A DNA stretch of 64,000 nt from Cervus elaphus (GCF_910594005.1 NC_057848.1:50423616-50487615), one strand, 5' to 3'; numbered from the stretch's first letter, positions 32,858 through 45,599 are shown. Notes: generated by a model not told the origin, from the letters alone. A program made the numbers and translations.

Positions 32858-35539
32858 AAAATTATTCAATCAAATCTCAGATGTCCTTCTAGTTTGGTAG
32901 CTAGCAGAAATCTCAGCAGCATTTCTTAAGAGAGGTAGTAGAATACGAGTTCTCCTGGTCTGAGAAATCATTGCTTCATTTGTTGCAACTTTGCCCAGGA
33001 GCTCAAATAGTTATTTTATCTATGTTGATATAGTTTGTGCTTTTATTTATTTGAAAACTCACCTCCATGTGCTGTAGTTATGTGCAATAAAATGAAGATT
33101 GCAATTTTGGTTGTGTTTTCTCAGTTCTAGTCAGTGAAATGACCAATTTCTCTCTCTCTTTTTTTTTTTAAATTGAGTATACCACTTCCTTCCTTTCTAC
33201 TTAAAGGATGCTCAAATAGAGTTAGAGAAGCAAATCTGAGTTAATATTTTCAGTTCTACAGTTTCTATAGCCTTTCCTTTATGTCATTTTATCTTCCTGT
33301 AATGGCCAGAATGCACGATTTTCTTAGGTTTATCAAAGAATAAGGGAATCCATTTAACATCCCTTAATGTTAATATGCAGCTCTTCTTGATATCTTCCTT
33401 TGCATTCTTTGGTGTTTATAAAATAACTGCCTGAACACTGCAAGAGTAATAAAGTTCAAAAGTAATCATCAAGGATCAGCAGTACACATGTCTACCAATG
33501 CCCCTCCCTCCATGCCCTTTACTCAACCCACACTGGTTTGCTCAACTAGCATGCAATAGAAGATGGAAAACTGCACTTGCTATAAGTATACTATTGAGTA
33601 CCCCCTTTCTTTCTGGGTTGGTTACTAGGTTTTCTTCATTTCTCTGTGACTTCATGACAAACATTTTTTTTAATGTTACAGTATCACTGAATTTTTAGTT
33701 AGCTCTGTTTTAAATTTTAAAAGCTCACACTGTAATGTTGATTTTTATTTTAGAATTTAGTTTTAGAGTTATCTCATGTTTGGGGTTTTTTTCATATTTA
33801 CTGGCCCAGAAAATGTGAGTCAACCTTTCCATATGAAATTCAAAATAGTTCAAAAGAAAACAAATTTAGTTGGTATTATCACCTACCCACATTACCACAC
33901 TTGTCTGTAATAGGAAAATAACGAACAGGCAATTCACAAGATGGCTAGTGCTGATTAGGTGAGAACTATGTAGAGTCCAGAGTCTGTCATGTCCACCTTG
34001 ACCAGATTCTCCGAAGTTAAATAAATATGAAGGAAACCATCTTGAGCAAAATGAACTTTTAGTAATCAAATCACTTCATCATTAATGTAGTCATTTACAT
34101 GATATGTTTAAGTCTCATATTCTGCGTTAAGATTTTCTACCCCTTTAAGTTTTCCTGCTAAAAGGTATTTTCCCTCTTCACTGATTTTTTTTTTCAGAGA
34201 AATTAATGAAAAGGCTAAAGCAAAAAAAAAAAAAAAAAAGAAACACAGCATAAATAAACCTCCAAGAGAGAATGATAAACTATTGAATTAAGCAGTGATT
34301 TACAGTGAATGGACATACAAAGATTTAGAAGTCTGTTTATCCACAAGTATAGCTCTGATATTTAACCATTAAACATATATTATGTCCTTGCTATAACAGA
34401 AATGCTATATGAAAGTTGAAAGGTTGGGTAATGAAACAGGCCGTCAGTTGTCAGGGAAAATGGTTCATCTTTGCCTCAACATGGTCCGGGACCAAGTGAT
34501 TTATTCAGATCACTTAAGTGGTCTATGGATAATCATACAGTTGGAATCGATATTCATTATCTAGTTTCAGGGACAAAAGCTCCACAAATAACCCAGATAA
34601 CATCTGTTTAAAATGAACAGTAACTTCTATAATGGGGTTGTCTTTCTGAAACATCTTTAATCCAGCAACTTATATATAAATTTTAACTATCATTATGGAA
34701 TGTATCTACATAATTTGGAAGCTTTTATAACCTCTGCTAGTGCCATTTTTGGGAGATTTACACATTCACCATATAGCTATTGCCTGATATTTAAATGGAT
34801 ATTTTCTATGGTTCTAAGATGCCCTTTAGAAAATCCAAGAAATGGTTTGGTCCTGTTTCAAGGCCCAGGATGCTTTTTGCCACATGTTCCTTGACTATAT
34901 TTTAACATATCTCCACAGCTTTCATCTTCCTAGACTCACAAGTCCTAACACTGTTGCCTGAGTATGTATGTGTCTCACCAATCTTTCTATCACTTTAGTT
35001 TCTCTCACCAAACCTTTTGCAGCTGAGTTTCTCTGAAAACTGCTCTAGTGTCCGAAGTTAAATATCTGTCAAATAGAGATTCTTTTCCAAGTAGGTACTA
35101 TCAAATACTCTATCAAGAAACAATTATTTCTTTATTATCTATTTATTTTAGTTCCTTCAAGGGTATGATAGTGATCAGCTATTCACTGTGTATAATTATG
35201 AGTACTGATTTGGCTTCTGTAGGGAGTAATTTAACTCATAGATATTTAATCTTCCTTAGGGGACTCATGAGAAAATTATACATAAGGATAAACATCAGCA
35301 TTAATATTTAAAATTCAAGTGGCTTGGAATAGATTTGTCATGAACAGGAAGTATAAAGCCCAAGCAGTGTTTAAAATTTAGACATAAATTGATCAATCTT
35401 TGTAGATTTGAATTGGTTAAACTACCTATAGTTATGCATTTTAAGTTCTTAGTATTTGAAGTATTAAATTTCCACTTCATTTATAATTAAAGGAGAACGA
35501 GAAGCAGGTAGCATTTAAGAAACCAAATATAATTTTAAG
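32541..35539. other. Mostly single-copy intergenic DNA
   Basis: About 3 kb with little recognisable repeat content apart from the (TG)n at 32819-32855 and a poly(A) run at 34220-34239. No exon, splice-bounded frame or RNA gene is recognised. Confidence 0.45.
32819..32855 (+). repeat. (TG)n microsatellite
   Basis: Pure GT run of about 18 units, a likely polymorphic marker. Confidence 0.97.
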
Positions 35540-35745
35540 AGTGAAAACAAGACTTCAGTTTGAACTGTGGTCTTCTACCACTTACTTGGTTGTTAATTTG
35601 CTCTGTGACCTTCAGTCAGTAACCTCATTGTGTCTCAGAGGATATAATAATCCTGACCTGCTTTACAGAGGCGTGCTGTACCTTAATTGATGTGTGTTAA
35701 GTGCCTGGAGGTACTTTAATGAAAGCCATTATTGAAATGCAATTA
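35540..35745 (-). mobile_element. MIR SINE
   Basis: Antisense MIR: 'ctaccacttacttggttgtt', 'ctctgtgaccttcagtcagt', 'acctcattgtgtctcagagg' and 'taataatcctgacctgcttt', in MIR consensus order. Confidence 0.75.
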
Positions 35746-36695
35746 TTAACATTTGGGATAATGAAGTTAGCTTAGATGGTTTAGCCAAGCCTGGTGTGAA
35801 GATGGTTTCTAAGTTCACAAGCATAAAAATACCCTGATGCAAAACTTAAAAAAAAAAGGGGGGGGCTAAAAAAAAGCAAAAATAGAAAATGAAACAGTAA
35901 CTGGCTTATTTGCTGACTTTAGCAGCATCAGGACCTGCAGTTTATTGCTTTGTCTCTGATCAAGTGCGTTGCAATCAATGCGAATTACTACAGAGATGCT
36001 AGGAGATAATTTTGCAAAAATGTCAAAAATGCAAAATTTGGGAGAGCTAGATAGGCTAGAAATGACCGTATCGATTTTGTAAAGGTTGGTAAATTACTAC
36101 AATACCAACTTACTTTGATGTAGACTGCAAATCTTGCATTTTAAGCAAGATCAACTCTAATTTTAAACTTCAGGAAAGGCTTAGTGTATTACATCCATTA
36201 CTTTTATCCATGAGAAATTTAGAAGATCATGTGCTTACCTAGTAGAAACTAGCTGTGAAATTCCCAGGAGGGCTCATTCTTCTGCTCAACAGTTCCTGCC
36301 TGTCTATACATTTCAGTGGACTTGTCTTTATACTCAAAGATCAATCAGACCACAAAAGAAATGTTAGAACTTAAAACACACAAAAAAACTCCTTCTTATT
36401 CTCAAGAAATGACAGAAAACAACAAAAACAACATTTTCAGAAAATGGTCTCAAAAATAGCTATTAAATCTTAAGTAATGTCATATTTACATTTATCATTT
36501 TAAGGCTTTTTTTAATGAGGTCAATTGCATGTATATAGCATAACAATGTCTAGAACATAGCCACAGAAACTGAAAATTCAAAGTTTAAAGGAAGTTTCTT
36601 CCATTATATCTTAGATTTCAGTCACTGCCTTTAACATATCCATGCTTCTAAAAGTACATGATATAATCATTCTGTTAGGATTCATTTTTTGTGTT
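35746..36695. other. Unassigned single-copy DNA
   Basis: No named repeat or gene. The text near 35920-36030 is less AT-biased than its surroundings and free of young repeats, but nothing in it identifies a function. Confidence 0.4.
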
Positions 36696-36892
36696 TTGGG
36701 CTTCTCTGGTGACTCAGATGGTAAACAATCTGTCTGCAATGCAGAAGAACCGGGTTCGATCCCTGGGTCAGGAAGATCTCCTGGAGAAGGGAACGGCAAC
36801 CCACTCTAGTATTCTTGCCTGGAAAATTCCGTGGACAGAAGAGCCTGGTGGGCTACAGTCCATGGGGTTGCAAAGAGTTGGACACAACTAAG
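36696..36892 (+). mobile_element. Bov-tA SINE, well preserved
   Basis: It has an intact tRNA-like head with a consensus B box (ggttcgatcc, 36753-36762). The body includes 'ctagtattcttgcctggaaa' and the tail 'gttggacacaactaagagag'. The intact B box suggests a relatively young copy. Confidence 0.94.
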
Positions 36893-36989
36893 AGAGTTCC
36901 ACTTTACCTTATATTAGCTAAATTTTGTGCAAAAATATGTTAAAACTGCAACAAACACCCATGATATAACTTTCAGTTAACAAATTTAA

Positions 36990-37562
36990 TACTAATGAAA
37001 AGATTTTTCATCTTTTTTTCATATTATATGTATTTAACATGGAGAACATTGTTTAAAACCACTTGTTTTTTTCCTCAGTCCAGTTCTCCTCCTACCGTCA
37101 TAGGGGCACATCACTATTTTAAATGTTTTATAATTCTAATTTATATTAGTAAGCAACATATACTGCTGGGTATTAATATTTGTACATTTTAAATATATAT
37201 TGATGGCACTTTATTGCTTGTATCATTGTGCTGTTTGGTTTTTCACTTAACATTATGTTCTTCATATATATTCATTTTGATTCACACAGACCTATTTTAG
37301 TCATTTAATCATATATAGTTCTATGTCTTTGTATCCATATACCATAAACTATATGGACCTCTACATATGGGTTTTAAATTGATTTTGATTTTTTTTTTTG
37401 CTATTATAAACAGTGTATGAATGTCTCCTTGTGTACATGTGCAGGAGTTTTTCTTGGGTATTTACCTAGGGGTTGAAATGGCAATTATAATTTACCTTTG
37501 CCAGGTAATATATATTACTTTCTGAAGAGCTTCTGTCAATAGAGATTGTCATCATAATGCAT
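36990..37562 (-). mobile_element. Ancient L1M LINE, 3' region
   Basis: The plus strand near 37380-37500 carries 'ctattataaacagtgtatga' and 'tcttgggtatttacctaggg', the antisense ORF2 C-terminus of L1M. The 3' UTR part lies at lower coordinate. It is diverged and 5'-truncated. Confidence 0.65.
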
Positions 37563-37580
37563 TGGATTGAAAATCTTTTT

Positions 37581-37683
37581 AAAATTATTTTTTAATTGAA
37601 GGATAATCACTTTACAGAATTGTGTTTTCTGCCAAACATCAACATGAATCAGCCATAGGTATACCTATGAGGGAGGGGACATA
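37581..37683 (-). mobile_element. Very short older ruminant L1 tail with 18-bp TSD
   Basis: Only about 103 bp of L1 3' end ('ttgaaggataatcactttac', 'catgaatcagccataggtat'). The flanks are perfect 18-bp copies of tggattgaaaatcttttt (37563-37580 and 37684-37701). It belongs to the same older ruminant L1 type as the insert at 46060. Confidence 0.9.
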
Positions 37684-37825
37684 TGGATTGAAAATCTTTT
37701 TGAAAAATATTATTTTATCAGTTGGCAGGAGAATGCATAAAAGTACACAATGATGGAATATGGTGGAATATGTATATATGTGTCTGTATAAACACACACA
37801 TATACACACACACACATATAGTTTG

Positions 37826-38172
37826 CTAGGACTTCCATATAATAACAGACTGATTTGACTTAAAACAACAGAAGTTTATTTTCTTACAGTTCTGGAGGTT
37901 TGGTTTCTTCTGAGGTCTCTACCCTTGGCTTGCAGATGGCTACCTTCTTGCTGCATCCTCACATTGTCTTTCTTCTGTGCTCAAGCATTCCTGGTGTCTC
38001 TTCATTTGCCCAAATTTTACCTTCTTATGAGAATACCAATCATATTGGAGTAAGGTTTACCCATATGATCTCATTTAACCTTAATTAACTTTAAAGCCAC
38101 ATCAGCAATAATGTCACATTCTAGGGTACTGGGGTTAGGAATTCAACATACGAATCATGAGGGAATACAATT
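37826..38172 (-). mobile_element. MaLR-like LTR
   Basis: Antisense LTR text: 'aacaacagaagtttattttc' (minus-strand AATAAA), 'agttctggaggttt', 'gatctcatttaaccttaatt' and 'ggaattcaacatacgaatca'. The layout fits an ERVL-MaLR LTR. The subfamily is not resolved. Confidence 0.62.
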
Positions 38173-38183
38173 CAGTCAATAAA

Positions 38184-38211
38184 GTGTGTGTGTGTGTGTG
38201 TGTGTGTGTGT
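38184..38211 (+). repeat. (TG)n microsatellite
   Basis: About 14 GT units just beyond the MaLR-like LTR. A smaller CA/TA-rich run lies at 37790-37820 on its other side. Confidence 0.95.
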
Positions 38212-39394
38212 ATTTACAGTCCCTTAAATTATAGAAATATATATGATTTAGATAAATAATTTAAATATTCATTTAGCAAACAGTATAAGACAAGAATTCA
38301 CTTCATGTTTTAAGGGAAGCAAATTCTCACTATATAGTTTAGGTGAGATAGGATATGAAGAGCTTTTTTTCTGAGAATGGAATGTTCCTTCACTCATCTT
38401 GTAACTCACCCTCTCAACACAGTTCAAGAAGTCCTGAATATGTTCTATTTTAAAATGGAGGGCACTTACCCAGGCTCAGTCTCTGGGCCTGGGTTGAAAA
38501 GATCAATATCCAGAGATGGACACAACTGAGAGACTAACACTTTCACTTTTTGTTGTTGTTCAGTTATTCAGTCGTGTCCAACTCTTTGCAACCCCATGGA
38601 CTGAAGCAACCCAGGCTTCCCTGTCTTTAACCATCTTCCAGAGTTTGCTCAAATTCATGTCCATTGAGTCAGTGACACCATCCAACCATCTTATTTTCTG
38701 CCATCCCTTTCTCCTCCAACCTTCAATCTTTTCCAATGAGTTGCTCTTCTCATCAGGTAGCCAAAGTACAGGAGCTGGAGCTTCAGCTTCAGCATCAGTC
38801 CTTCCAATGAATATACAGGGTTGATTTTCTTTAGGATTGACTGGTTTGATCTCCTTGCAGTCCAAGGGACTCTCAAGAGTCATCTCCAGCACAATTCAAT
38901 CACATCAATTCTTCAGTGCTCAGCCTTCTTTATGGTCCAGCTCTCATATCCATGACTACTGGAAAAACCATAGCTTTGACTAGACAGACATTTGTAGGGA
39001 AAGTAATGTCTCTGCTTTTTAATATGCTGTCTAGGTTTGTCACTGCCTTTCTTCCAAAAAGCAAATGTATTTTAATTTCATGGCTGCAGTCACAATCCAC
39101 AGTGATTTTGGGGCCCAAGAAAATAAAATCTGTCACTGTTTCATTTCCCCATCTCTTTGCCATGAAGTGATGGGACTGGATCCCAAGATCTTAGTTTTTT
39201 TGCATGTTGAGATCTAAGCCAGCTTTTTCACTCTCCTCTTTCACCTTCACCAAGAGACTCTTTAATTCCTCTTCACTTTCTTCCATAAGGTTGGTGTCGT
39301 CTGCATCTGAGGTTAGTGATATTTCTCCTTGCAATCTTGATTCTGGTGTGTGCTTCATCCAGCCCGGCATTTTGTATGATGTACTCTGCATATA

Positions 39395-39470
39395 CAGGGA
39401 AGCCTGGCATGCTGCAGTTCATGGGGTCACAAAGAGTCTGATATGGCTAAGCAACTGAACAGCAACAACA
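39395..39470 (+). mobile_element. 76-bp BovB/Bov-tA 3'-tail insertion with 12-bp TSD
   Basis: Only the shared 3' end is present ('gaagcctggcatgctgcagt' to 'gcaacaacaac'). The flanking actctgcatata is duplicated perfectly (39383-39394 and 39471-39482). It lies inside the BovB. The 3' end is common to BovB and Bov-tA, so the source cannot be told apart. Confidence 0.9.
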
Positions 39471-39700
39471 ACTCTGCATATAAGTTAAATAAGCAGGTTG
39501 ACAATATACAGCCTTGATGTATCCTTTCCCAATTTTGAATCAGTTTGTTGTTCCATATCTGCTTCTAATTGTTGCTTCTTGACCTGGATACAGGTTTTTC
39601 AGGAGGCAGGTAGTGTGGTTTGGAATTCCCATCTCATTAAGAATTTCCCACAGTTTGTTGTGATCTACACATCAAAGGTTTTAGCTTATTCAAGCCATTG

Positions 39701-40006
39701 AGGCTTCCCTCACAGCTCAGTAGGCAAAGAATCCACCTGCAATGCAGGAGATGCTGGTTCAATTACTGGATCAGGAAGATCCCCTGGAGAAGGGATAGGC
39801 TACCTCCTCCAGTATTTTGGGGCTTCCCTTGTGGCTCAGCTGGTAAAGAATCTGCCTGCAATATGGTAGACCTGGGTTCAACCCCTGGTTTGGGAAGAAC
39901 CTCTTGAGAAGGGAAAGGCTACCCATTCCAGAATTCTGGCCTGGAGAATTCCATGGACTGTGTCCATGGGGTTGCAAAGAGTCAGACACGACTGAGCGAT
40001 GTTAAC
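39701..40006 (+). mobile_element. Dimeric Bov-tA SINE
   Basis: Two tRNA-like heads (about 39702 and 39832) with B-box-like 'ggttcaattactgg' and 'ggttcaacccctgg', then the Bov-A body and 'gtcagacacgactgagcgat'. It interrupts the BovB cleanly, with BovB text resuming at about 40014. Confidence 0.93.
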
Positions 40007-40490
40007 TTTCATAAAGCGGAAGTAGATGTTTTTCTGGAATTCTCTAGCTTTTTCTGTGATCCAATGATGTTGGCAATTCAATCTCTGGTTCCTCTGCCTT
40101 TTCTAAATCCAGCTTGTACATCTGGAAGTTCTCAGTTCACATTCTGTTGAAGCCTAGCTTGGTTATTTTGAGCATTACTTCGCTAGGATGTGAAATGAGT
40201 GCAATTGTGTGGTAGTTTGAGCATTCTTTGGCAATACTCTGCCTTGGGATTGGAATGAAAACTGACCTTTTTCAAACTGGTGACCACTTCTGAGTTTTCC
40301 AAATTTGTTGGCATATTGAGTATGGCACTTTCACAGCATCATCTTGTAGAAATTTAAATAGCTCAGCTGGAATTCCATCACCTGCACTAGCTTTTATTTG
40401 TAGTGATGCTTCCTAAGGCCCACTTGACTTCTCATTCCAGGATGTCTGGCTCTAGGTGGGTGATAACACCATTATGGTTATCTGGGTCAT

Positions 40491-40644
40491 TACAATTTCT
40501 CTTCAAGAAAATTAGAGATACTAAGAGAACATGTCATGCAAAGATGGACACAATAAAGGACAGAAATGGTATGGACCTAACAGAAGCAGAAGATATTAAG
40601 AAGAGGTGGCAAGAATACACAGAACTATACAAAAAAAGATCTTC
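40491..40644 (+). other. Inverted internal segment of the BovB
   Basis: This 154-bp piece reads as BovB sense DNA on the plus strand ('gacagaaatggtatggacct', coding DRNGMDLTEAEDIKKRWQEY), whereas the BovB on both sides is on the minus strand. Its borders are the perfect inverted repeat tggttatctgggtcat (40475-40490) and atgacccagataacca (40645-40660). Part of the adjoining BovB, roughly 200 bp as recalled from the consensus, is missing on the high side. Confidence 0.85.
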
Positions 40645-40964
40645 ATGACCCAGATAACCACGATATCTGGGTTTGCCTTCTTGCTTTTCTTTTTCTTGGG
40701 GATGGTGTTTATTCACCGCCTCCTATACAATGTTGTGAACCTCCATCTGTAGTTCTTCTGGCACTCTATCAGATAGAATCCCTTGAATCTATTTGTCACT
40801 TCCACTGTATAATCATGAGGGATTTGGTTTAGGTCATACCTGAATGGCCTAGTGTTTTTCCCTTTGTTCTTCAATTTAAGTTTGAATTTTGCAATAAGGA
40901 GTTCATGATCTGAGCCATTTCCAGGTATTGTTTTTGCTGACTGTATAGAGCTTGTCCATCATTT

Positions 40965-43362
40965 CAGAAAAAGGTTGCTCATGAACCAAACTAGCTTTAT
41001 AAACCCAGTTGAATTTCACAGTTTTAAATCCTGGGAAGCAAAAGTAATTATATTTCTTGAATGAGAGAGTGGATAGGAAAATGTTTAAATGTATATAATG
41101 TAGTAATATAACTTGGAAATAAATTGAGATGCTTCACAAACAAGTGCCGGGAATCTAAATGTAGCCATTGCTAAGTAGAAAACTCAGAGATACTTGTTGA
41201 AATAGTTGAAAAGTTGACAGTACATCTTTTGCTCTTTATTTTTTCCTGGATATTCCAACTGAAATTCTTTTCTATCTAGAAGTCAAAGTATTAAAGGGGA
41301 TTTTCCAGATAACATTTGTTTCACTTTGCTTTTTAAAAAATAATAAAGTTGGCCTCAATTTGCTTGAGAACCTCAGATATAAAGCCTTCCCTGATTAAAA
41401 AGCCACCGACTGCATCTTTGGTTTCCTGCCTCAGTTCCCATTTCTTTAATTAACAGCTTGTTTGTGCTTCTGCACTACAATTCTGTAATACACTGTAATT
41501 TTTTTTCACTGATCATTGCATCATTTCCATAAATAAATTCTGAATTCCAAATGTTCTATGTATAAAATTAATATGTCACAGATTCCAGGCTTGCAATGAT
41601 AATTATGGCAAACCATTTCTCCTTTTAACTTAAGATGATACTGTTATGATGGACTCCATATGATAATACCCTTTAAGAATAATGGACATTTATCCTATAG
41701 AAATACAAAGTAATAAACAGTAGTGTAAACTAACTTACTCAATATGAGAGTGTGATTAAGAGAAAATAGACTCCGTTCTCTATTATATCTATAAGGGATG
41801 ATAATAACATAAAACATTAAACTTAGTATAACAATGTTTCTTGTTAAGGATATGTTTATAGATTTAAATATAATTTTATAGATGAAAGCATATGTGCCAA
41901 ATTAGTTTATAAATATGCCAACACTTAAGAACTTTGAACTTTTGTGTACTCAGTGTACCCTAGATATAGCCAACAAAATTCAAATCCTAGATGTCGTGTT
42001 TCAGAAATACACAACTTTTATTTTAACAAAAATACTTTTTTTTTTTTTTTACCAGTTCCAGTTTTACTGAATTCAACAGGGATCAGTCTTCTTTCAGTTC
42101 AGTTGGATGACAGAGCTTGCATTTGGTAAAATTATTTGATTAGAGAGTAATCATCATTATTAGATTACAGGGAATTAAATTACAATTACTAAAAATTACA
42201 GGTAATTACAATACAGCTTAATTTCAAAGCTAAACTCATCTTCCAAAGAAAAACATTTTATCCATGTGATTAAAATATGCCTGTATATCTATTAATGTGA
42301 TGCATAATAATGGCTTTGGTCATTTGAAAGCCAAAAGTATGTAATTGAACAATTATTACAGCCACACTGCCTGAAGGCACTATTTGTCAAGAGAGTTATA
42401 TGATGGTCAATTATATCCACTCAACCTTGAAGGATAATTCTATCTTCTGATAGGAACAAACTGCCATTATATGCCCCCCTCCCCCCACAAAGTTTAACTA
42501 TTGGCTTTTACAATGTAAATTTTCTAAAATTAACAGTTTTTTTAAGTGCTAGACTTGCTTTCATGTATATAAAACTATCTAATACACAAATTTATCAGAA
42601 TGTCATATAAATGTTCAAAGAAAATTAAAGTATAGCCTCAACCCTTAAGAACATAGAAACAAAAAATAAGGGGTAAAATTATAAATTACTAAAATAGTCA
42701 AAACAATTTCTCAGAGATATAGTGACTTTGTTTTAATAGGCAGATTGGTAACCTTGTTTTCTGACTCAGAGAACATTAGAAGCAATAAACCAGAGAGAAA
42801 CTGGAGGAAACTGTTAAGGCATTTATAATGGCAACAAGAGAAGTAATAGCTCAAAATGTTACTTCAATGATAGGAATAGAATAACTAAAAGATAGTAGTG
42901 AAATTTAATTTGTCATAATTTGTCACAGTACAATAAAGGTTGCTCTTAATGTTCATCTTGAGTTATCAAGAAATAGGTAAATTATGTGCAGTGTCCTTCT
43001 TGGAATGCCAGGAGTATAATAGATAATAGAAAGTTTTCCATCAAGAATAACTATTTCTCATTAAAATTTCACTGTCTTGAAATTTACTTTCTTCAGTGAA
43101 GCCAAATAGGGTAAACAATATTCTACACTTATGTGACATGAAATAGAATTTAATATTCCAGAAATGAAAGTGGTTTTCTGTGATGATATTTAGTTGCATT
43201 TTCTTACTTGGGTATTTCAGTTTAAAAATGTCAGTTTAGAATTTCAAGTATTTGAATTTATTTAATAATTTATAGTTTGTAAATGTGTTCTGGACCCTGG
43301 AAACTGTCCACTTGTCACTTTGAGGTTTGAGTGAAAATCTGGAGCAGTATTTGACAATATAT
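40965..43362. other. Single-copy AT-rich DNA
   Basis: About 2.4 kb with no young repeat, gene or RNA recognised. A T-run sits near 42036-42050. Confidence 0.45.
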
Positions 43363-43702
43363 TTTATATCAGGATTTTTCTGTAATTTTATTTAAAAAAA
43401 TTTTTTTGAAATGTTTGAATTACAGTGTTGTGTTTCAAATGAAACAGCAAAGTGATTCATTTTATATATACATATATATTGTTTTTTATATTCTCTTCAT
43501 TATAGGTTATTACAAGATATTGAATATTGTTCCCTATGCTATATAATAGGCACTTGTCAGTTATCTATTTTACAGACAGTAGTGTAGATATTTTAATCCA
43601 AACTTCTATTTTATCCCTCCCCCATTTTCACTTTGGTAACCAAACATTTTTTTTCTGTATGTTTCTTTTGTAAATAAGTTCATTGGTATCGTTCTTTTTT
43701 TT

Positions 43703-44975
43703 AGACTCCATATATAAGTGATATCAGATGATATTTGTCTTTGGCTTACTTCACTTAGTATGACAATCTCTAGGTCCATCCATGTTGGTGCAAATGGCAT
43801 TGTTTTATTCTTTTTATGACTGAGTAGTATTACATTGTTTATATACACCACATCCTCTGTTCATCTTTTGATTGACATTAGGTGGCTTCCATGTCTTGGC
43901 TAATGTAAATAGTGTTGCTGTGAACATTAGAGTGTATGTATCTTTTCAAATTACCATTTTTCTCTGGATATATGCCAAGGTAGTGGAATTGCATAATCAT
44001 ATGGTTGCTCTATTTTTATTTTTTTAAGTAACCTCCATATTGTTATTCATAGTGGCTGTACCAATTTATATTCCTACCAATAGTATAGGAGAGTTTGTTT
44101 TTGTCCACACCATCACCAGCATTTATTATTTCTAGACTATTAGACAACGGTCATTCTAGCCAGTGTGAGGTGATACCTCATTTTAGTTTTGATTTGCATT
44201 TCTCTAAAAATTAGCAATGTTGAGTATTTTCATTGTGCCATTTTGCCATCTATATGTCTTTGAAGAAATGTCTGTCTATATTTTCTGCCCTCTTTTTTTT
44301 TTTTGATTGGGTTGTTTGAGTTTTTGTTTGTTTTTGATATTGAGCTATATGAGCTATGTCCCAGCATGTATGTAATCTGTCCTGGAGATTCTTCCATGTG
44401 CACCTGAAAAGAATGTATTTGGCTGCTTTAAGATGGAATGCTCTATAAACATTAATTTTATCTGGTCTAATGTGTCATTTAAGGCTTGTGTTTCCTTATT
44501 GATTTTCTATATGGATGAACAGTCTGTTGATGAGAGTAGGGTGTTAAAGTCTCCCACTATTACTGTGTGACCATTAATTTCTCCTTTTATGGCTGTTAGA
44601 ATTTGCCTTATATATTGAGGTGCTCCTATGCTGGGTACGTATGTATTTACAACTGTTACAACTTCTTTGATCATTATGTAGCATCTTTGTCTCTTGTGAC
44701 AGTTTCTTTTAAAATATGTTTTTTTTTCCCCCTGATATAAGCATTGCTACCATGGCTTTATTTTGATTTCCACTTGCATGGAATTACTTTTCCTATCACC
44801 TCACTTTCAGTCTGTATGTGTCCCTAGATCTGAAGTGGGTCTCTTGTAGACACCATATATACGGATCTTATTTTGTATCCAGTCAGTCAGTCAGTGTCTT
44901 TTGGGTGGATCATTTAATCCATTTACATTTAAGGTAATTATTAATTGTAATTATTAATTTCATTAATTGTTTTGG
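43703..44975 (-). pseudogene. L1 ORF2 remnant, RT deleted
   Basis: The C-terminal part (43703-44354) joins the N-terminal endonuclease part (44355-44975) at the words 'tatatgagc' and 'tatgtcccagcatg'. The RT and most of the thumb that should lie between are gone, so the protein could not reverse-transcribe. Stops occur throughout. Confidence 0.78.
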
Positions 44976-45159
44976 TACATCTTTGTTCTCTCCTTTCTCT
45001 TTTGTTTTCTTCTTTTGTAATTTGCTGACTTTCTTTAGTGTTGTATTTGGATTCTTTGTGTTTGTGTATGTGTTTCTACTATAGACTTTTGGTTTGTAGT
45101 TAACATGAAGTTTTGATATCGCATTCTCTCTTTCCATATATATGTGTGTGTTTGTGAAT

Positions 45160-45374
45160 GTGATAGTCACTCAGTTGTGTCTGACTCTTTGCAACATTAT
45201 GGACCATATACAGCCAGGCTCCTCTCTTTATGGGATTCTCCAGGCAAGAATACTGGATTGGGTTGCCATGCCCTCTTCTAGGGGAACTTCCCGACTCAGA
45301 GATCAAACCCATCACTCTTATGTCAGGTGCAATAGCAGGCAAGTTCTTTACCACTAGTTCTACCTGGGAAGCAT
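45160..45374 (-). mobile_element. Bov-tA SINE
   Basis: Antisense copy from 'gatagtcactcagttgtgtc' to the head 'gttctttaccactagttcta'. It is moderately diverged and inserted in the L1 inter-ORF region. Confidence 0.92.
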
Positions 45375-45599
45375 ATATACATATGTGAATATACACACAT
45401 ATATGCAGTTGTTTAAAGTTGCTTTTCTCTTGATTTCTAATGCATTTCAAATATCCTGCATTTATACTCTCTTCCTCTCATAATTACTGGTTTAGATATT
45501 GTACCTATGTATGGATGATTTCCTACATTTACTGTATGTTTGCCTTTGACAATGACCTTTCCCATTTCATAATTCTGTTTCTGATTGTGGCCTTTTCTT

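Larger units (their letters stand above)
38548..40961 (-). mobile_element. BovB LINE, ~2 kb, with two insertions and an inversion
   Basis: Read from 40961 down it covers the end of the endonuclease region, RT and the C-terminus, ending in a (GTT)n-type tail complement at 38548-38560. It is older than the 25.8-kb copy. A 2-bp deletion at about 39305 disrupts the YADD active-site region (ADD is still readable), and many stops follow. It retains the tyrosine codon in LQLLYFGYLMRR that is a stop in the other two copies. Inside are a short tail insertion (39395-39470), a dimeric Bov-tA (39701-40006) and an inverted segment (40491-40644). Confidence 0.92.

Noticed and set aside
35920..36030. Less AT-biased single-copy stretch considered as a conserved regulatory element
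   Set aside because: Nothing in the sequence alone supports function; only cross-species alignment could show it.
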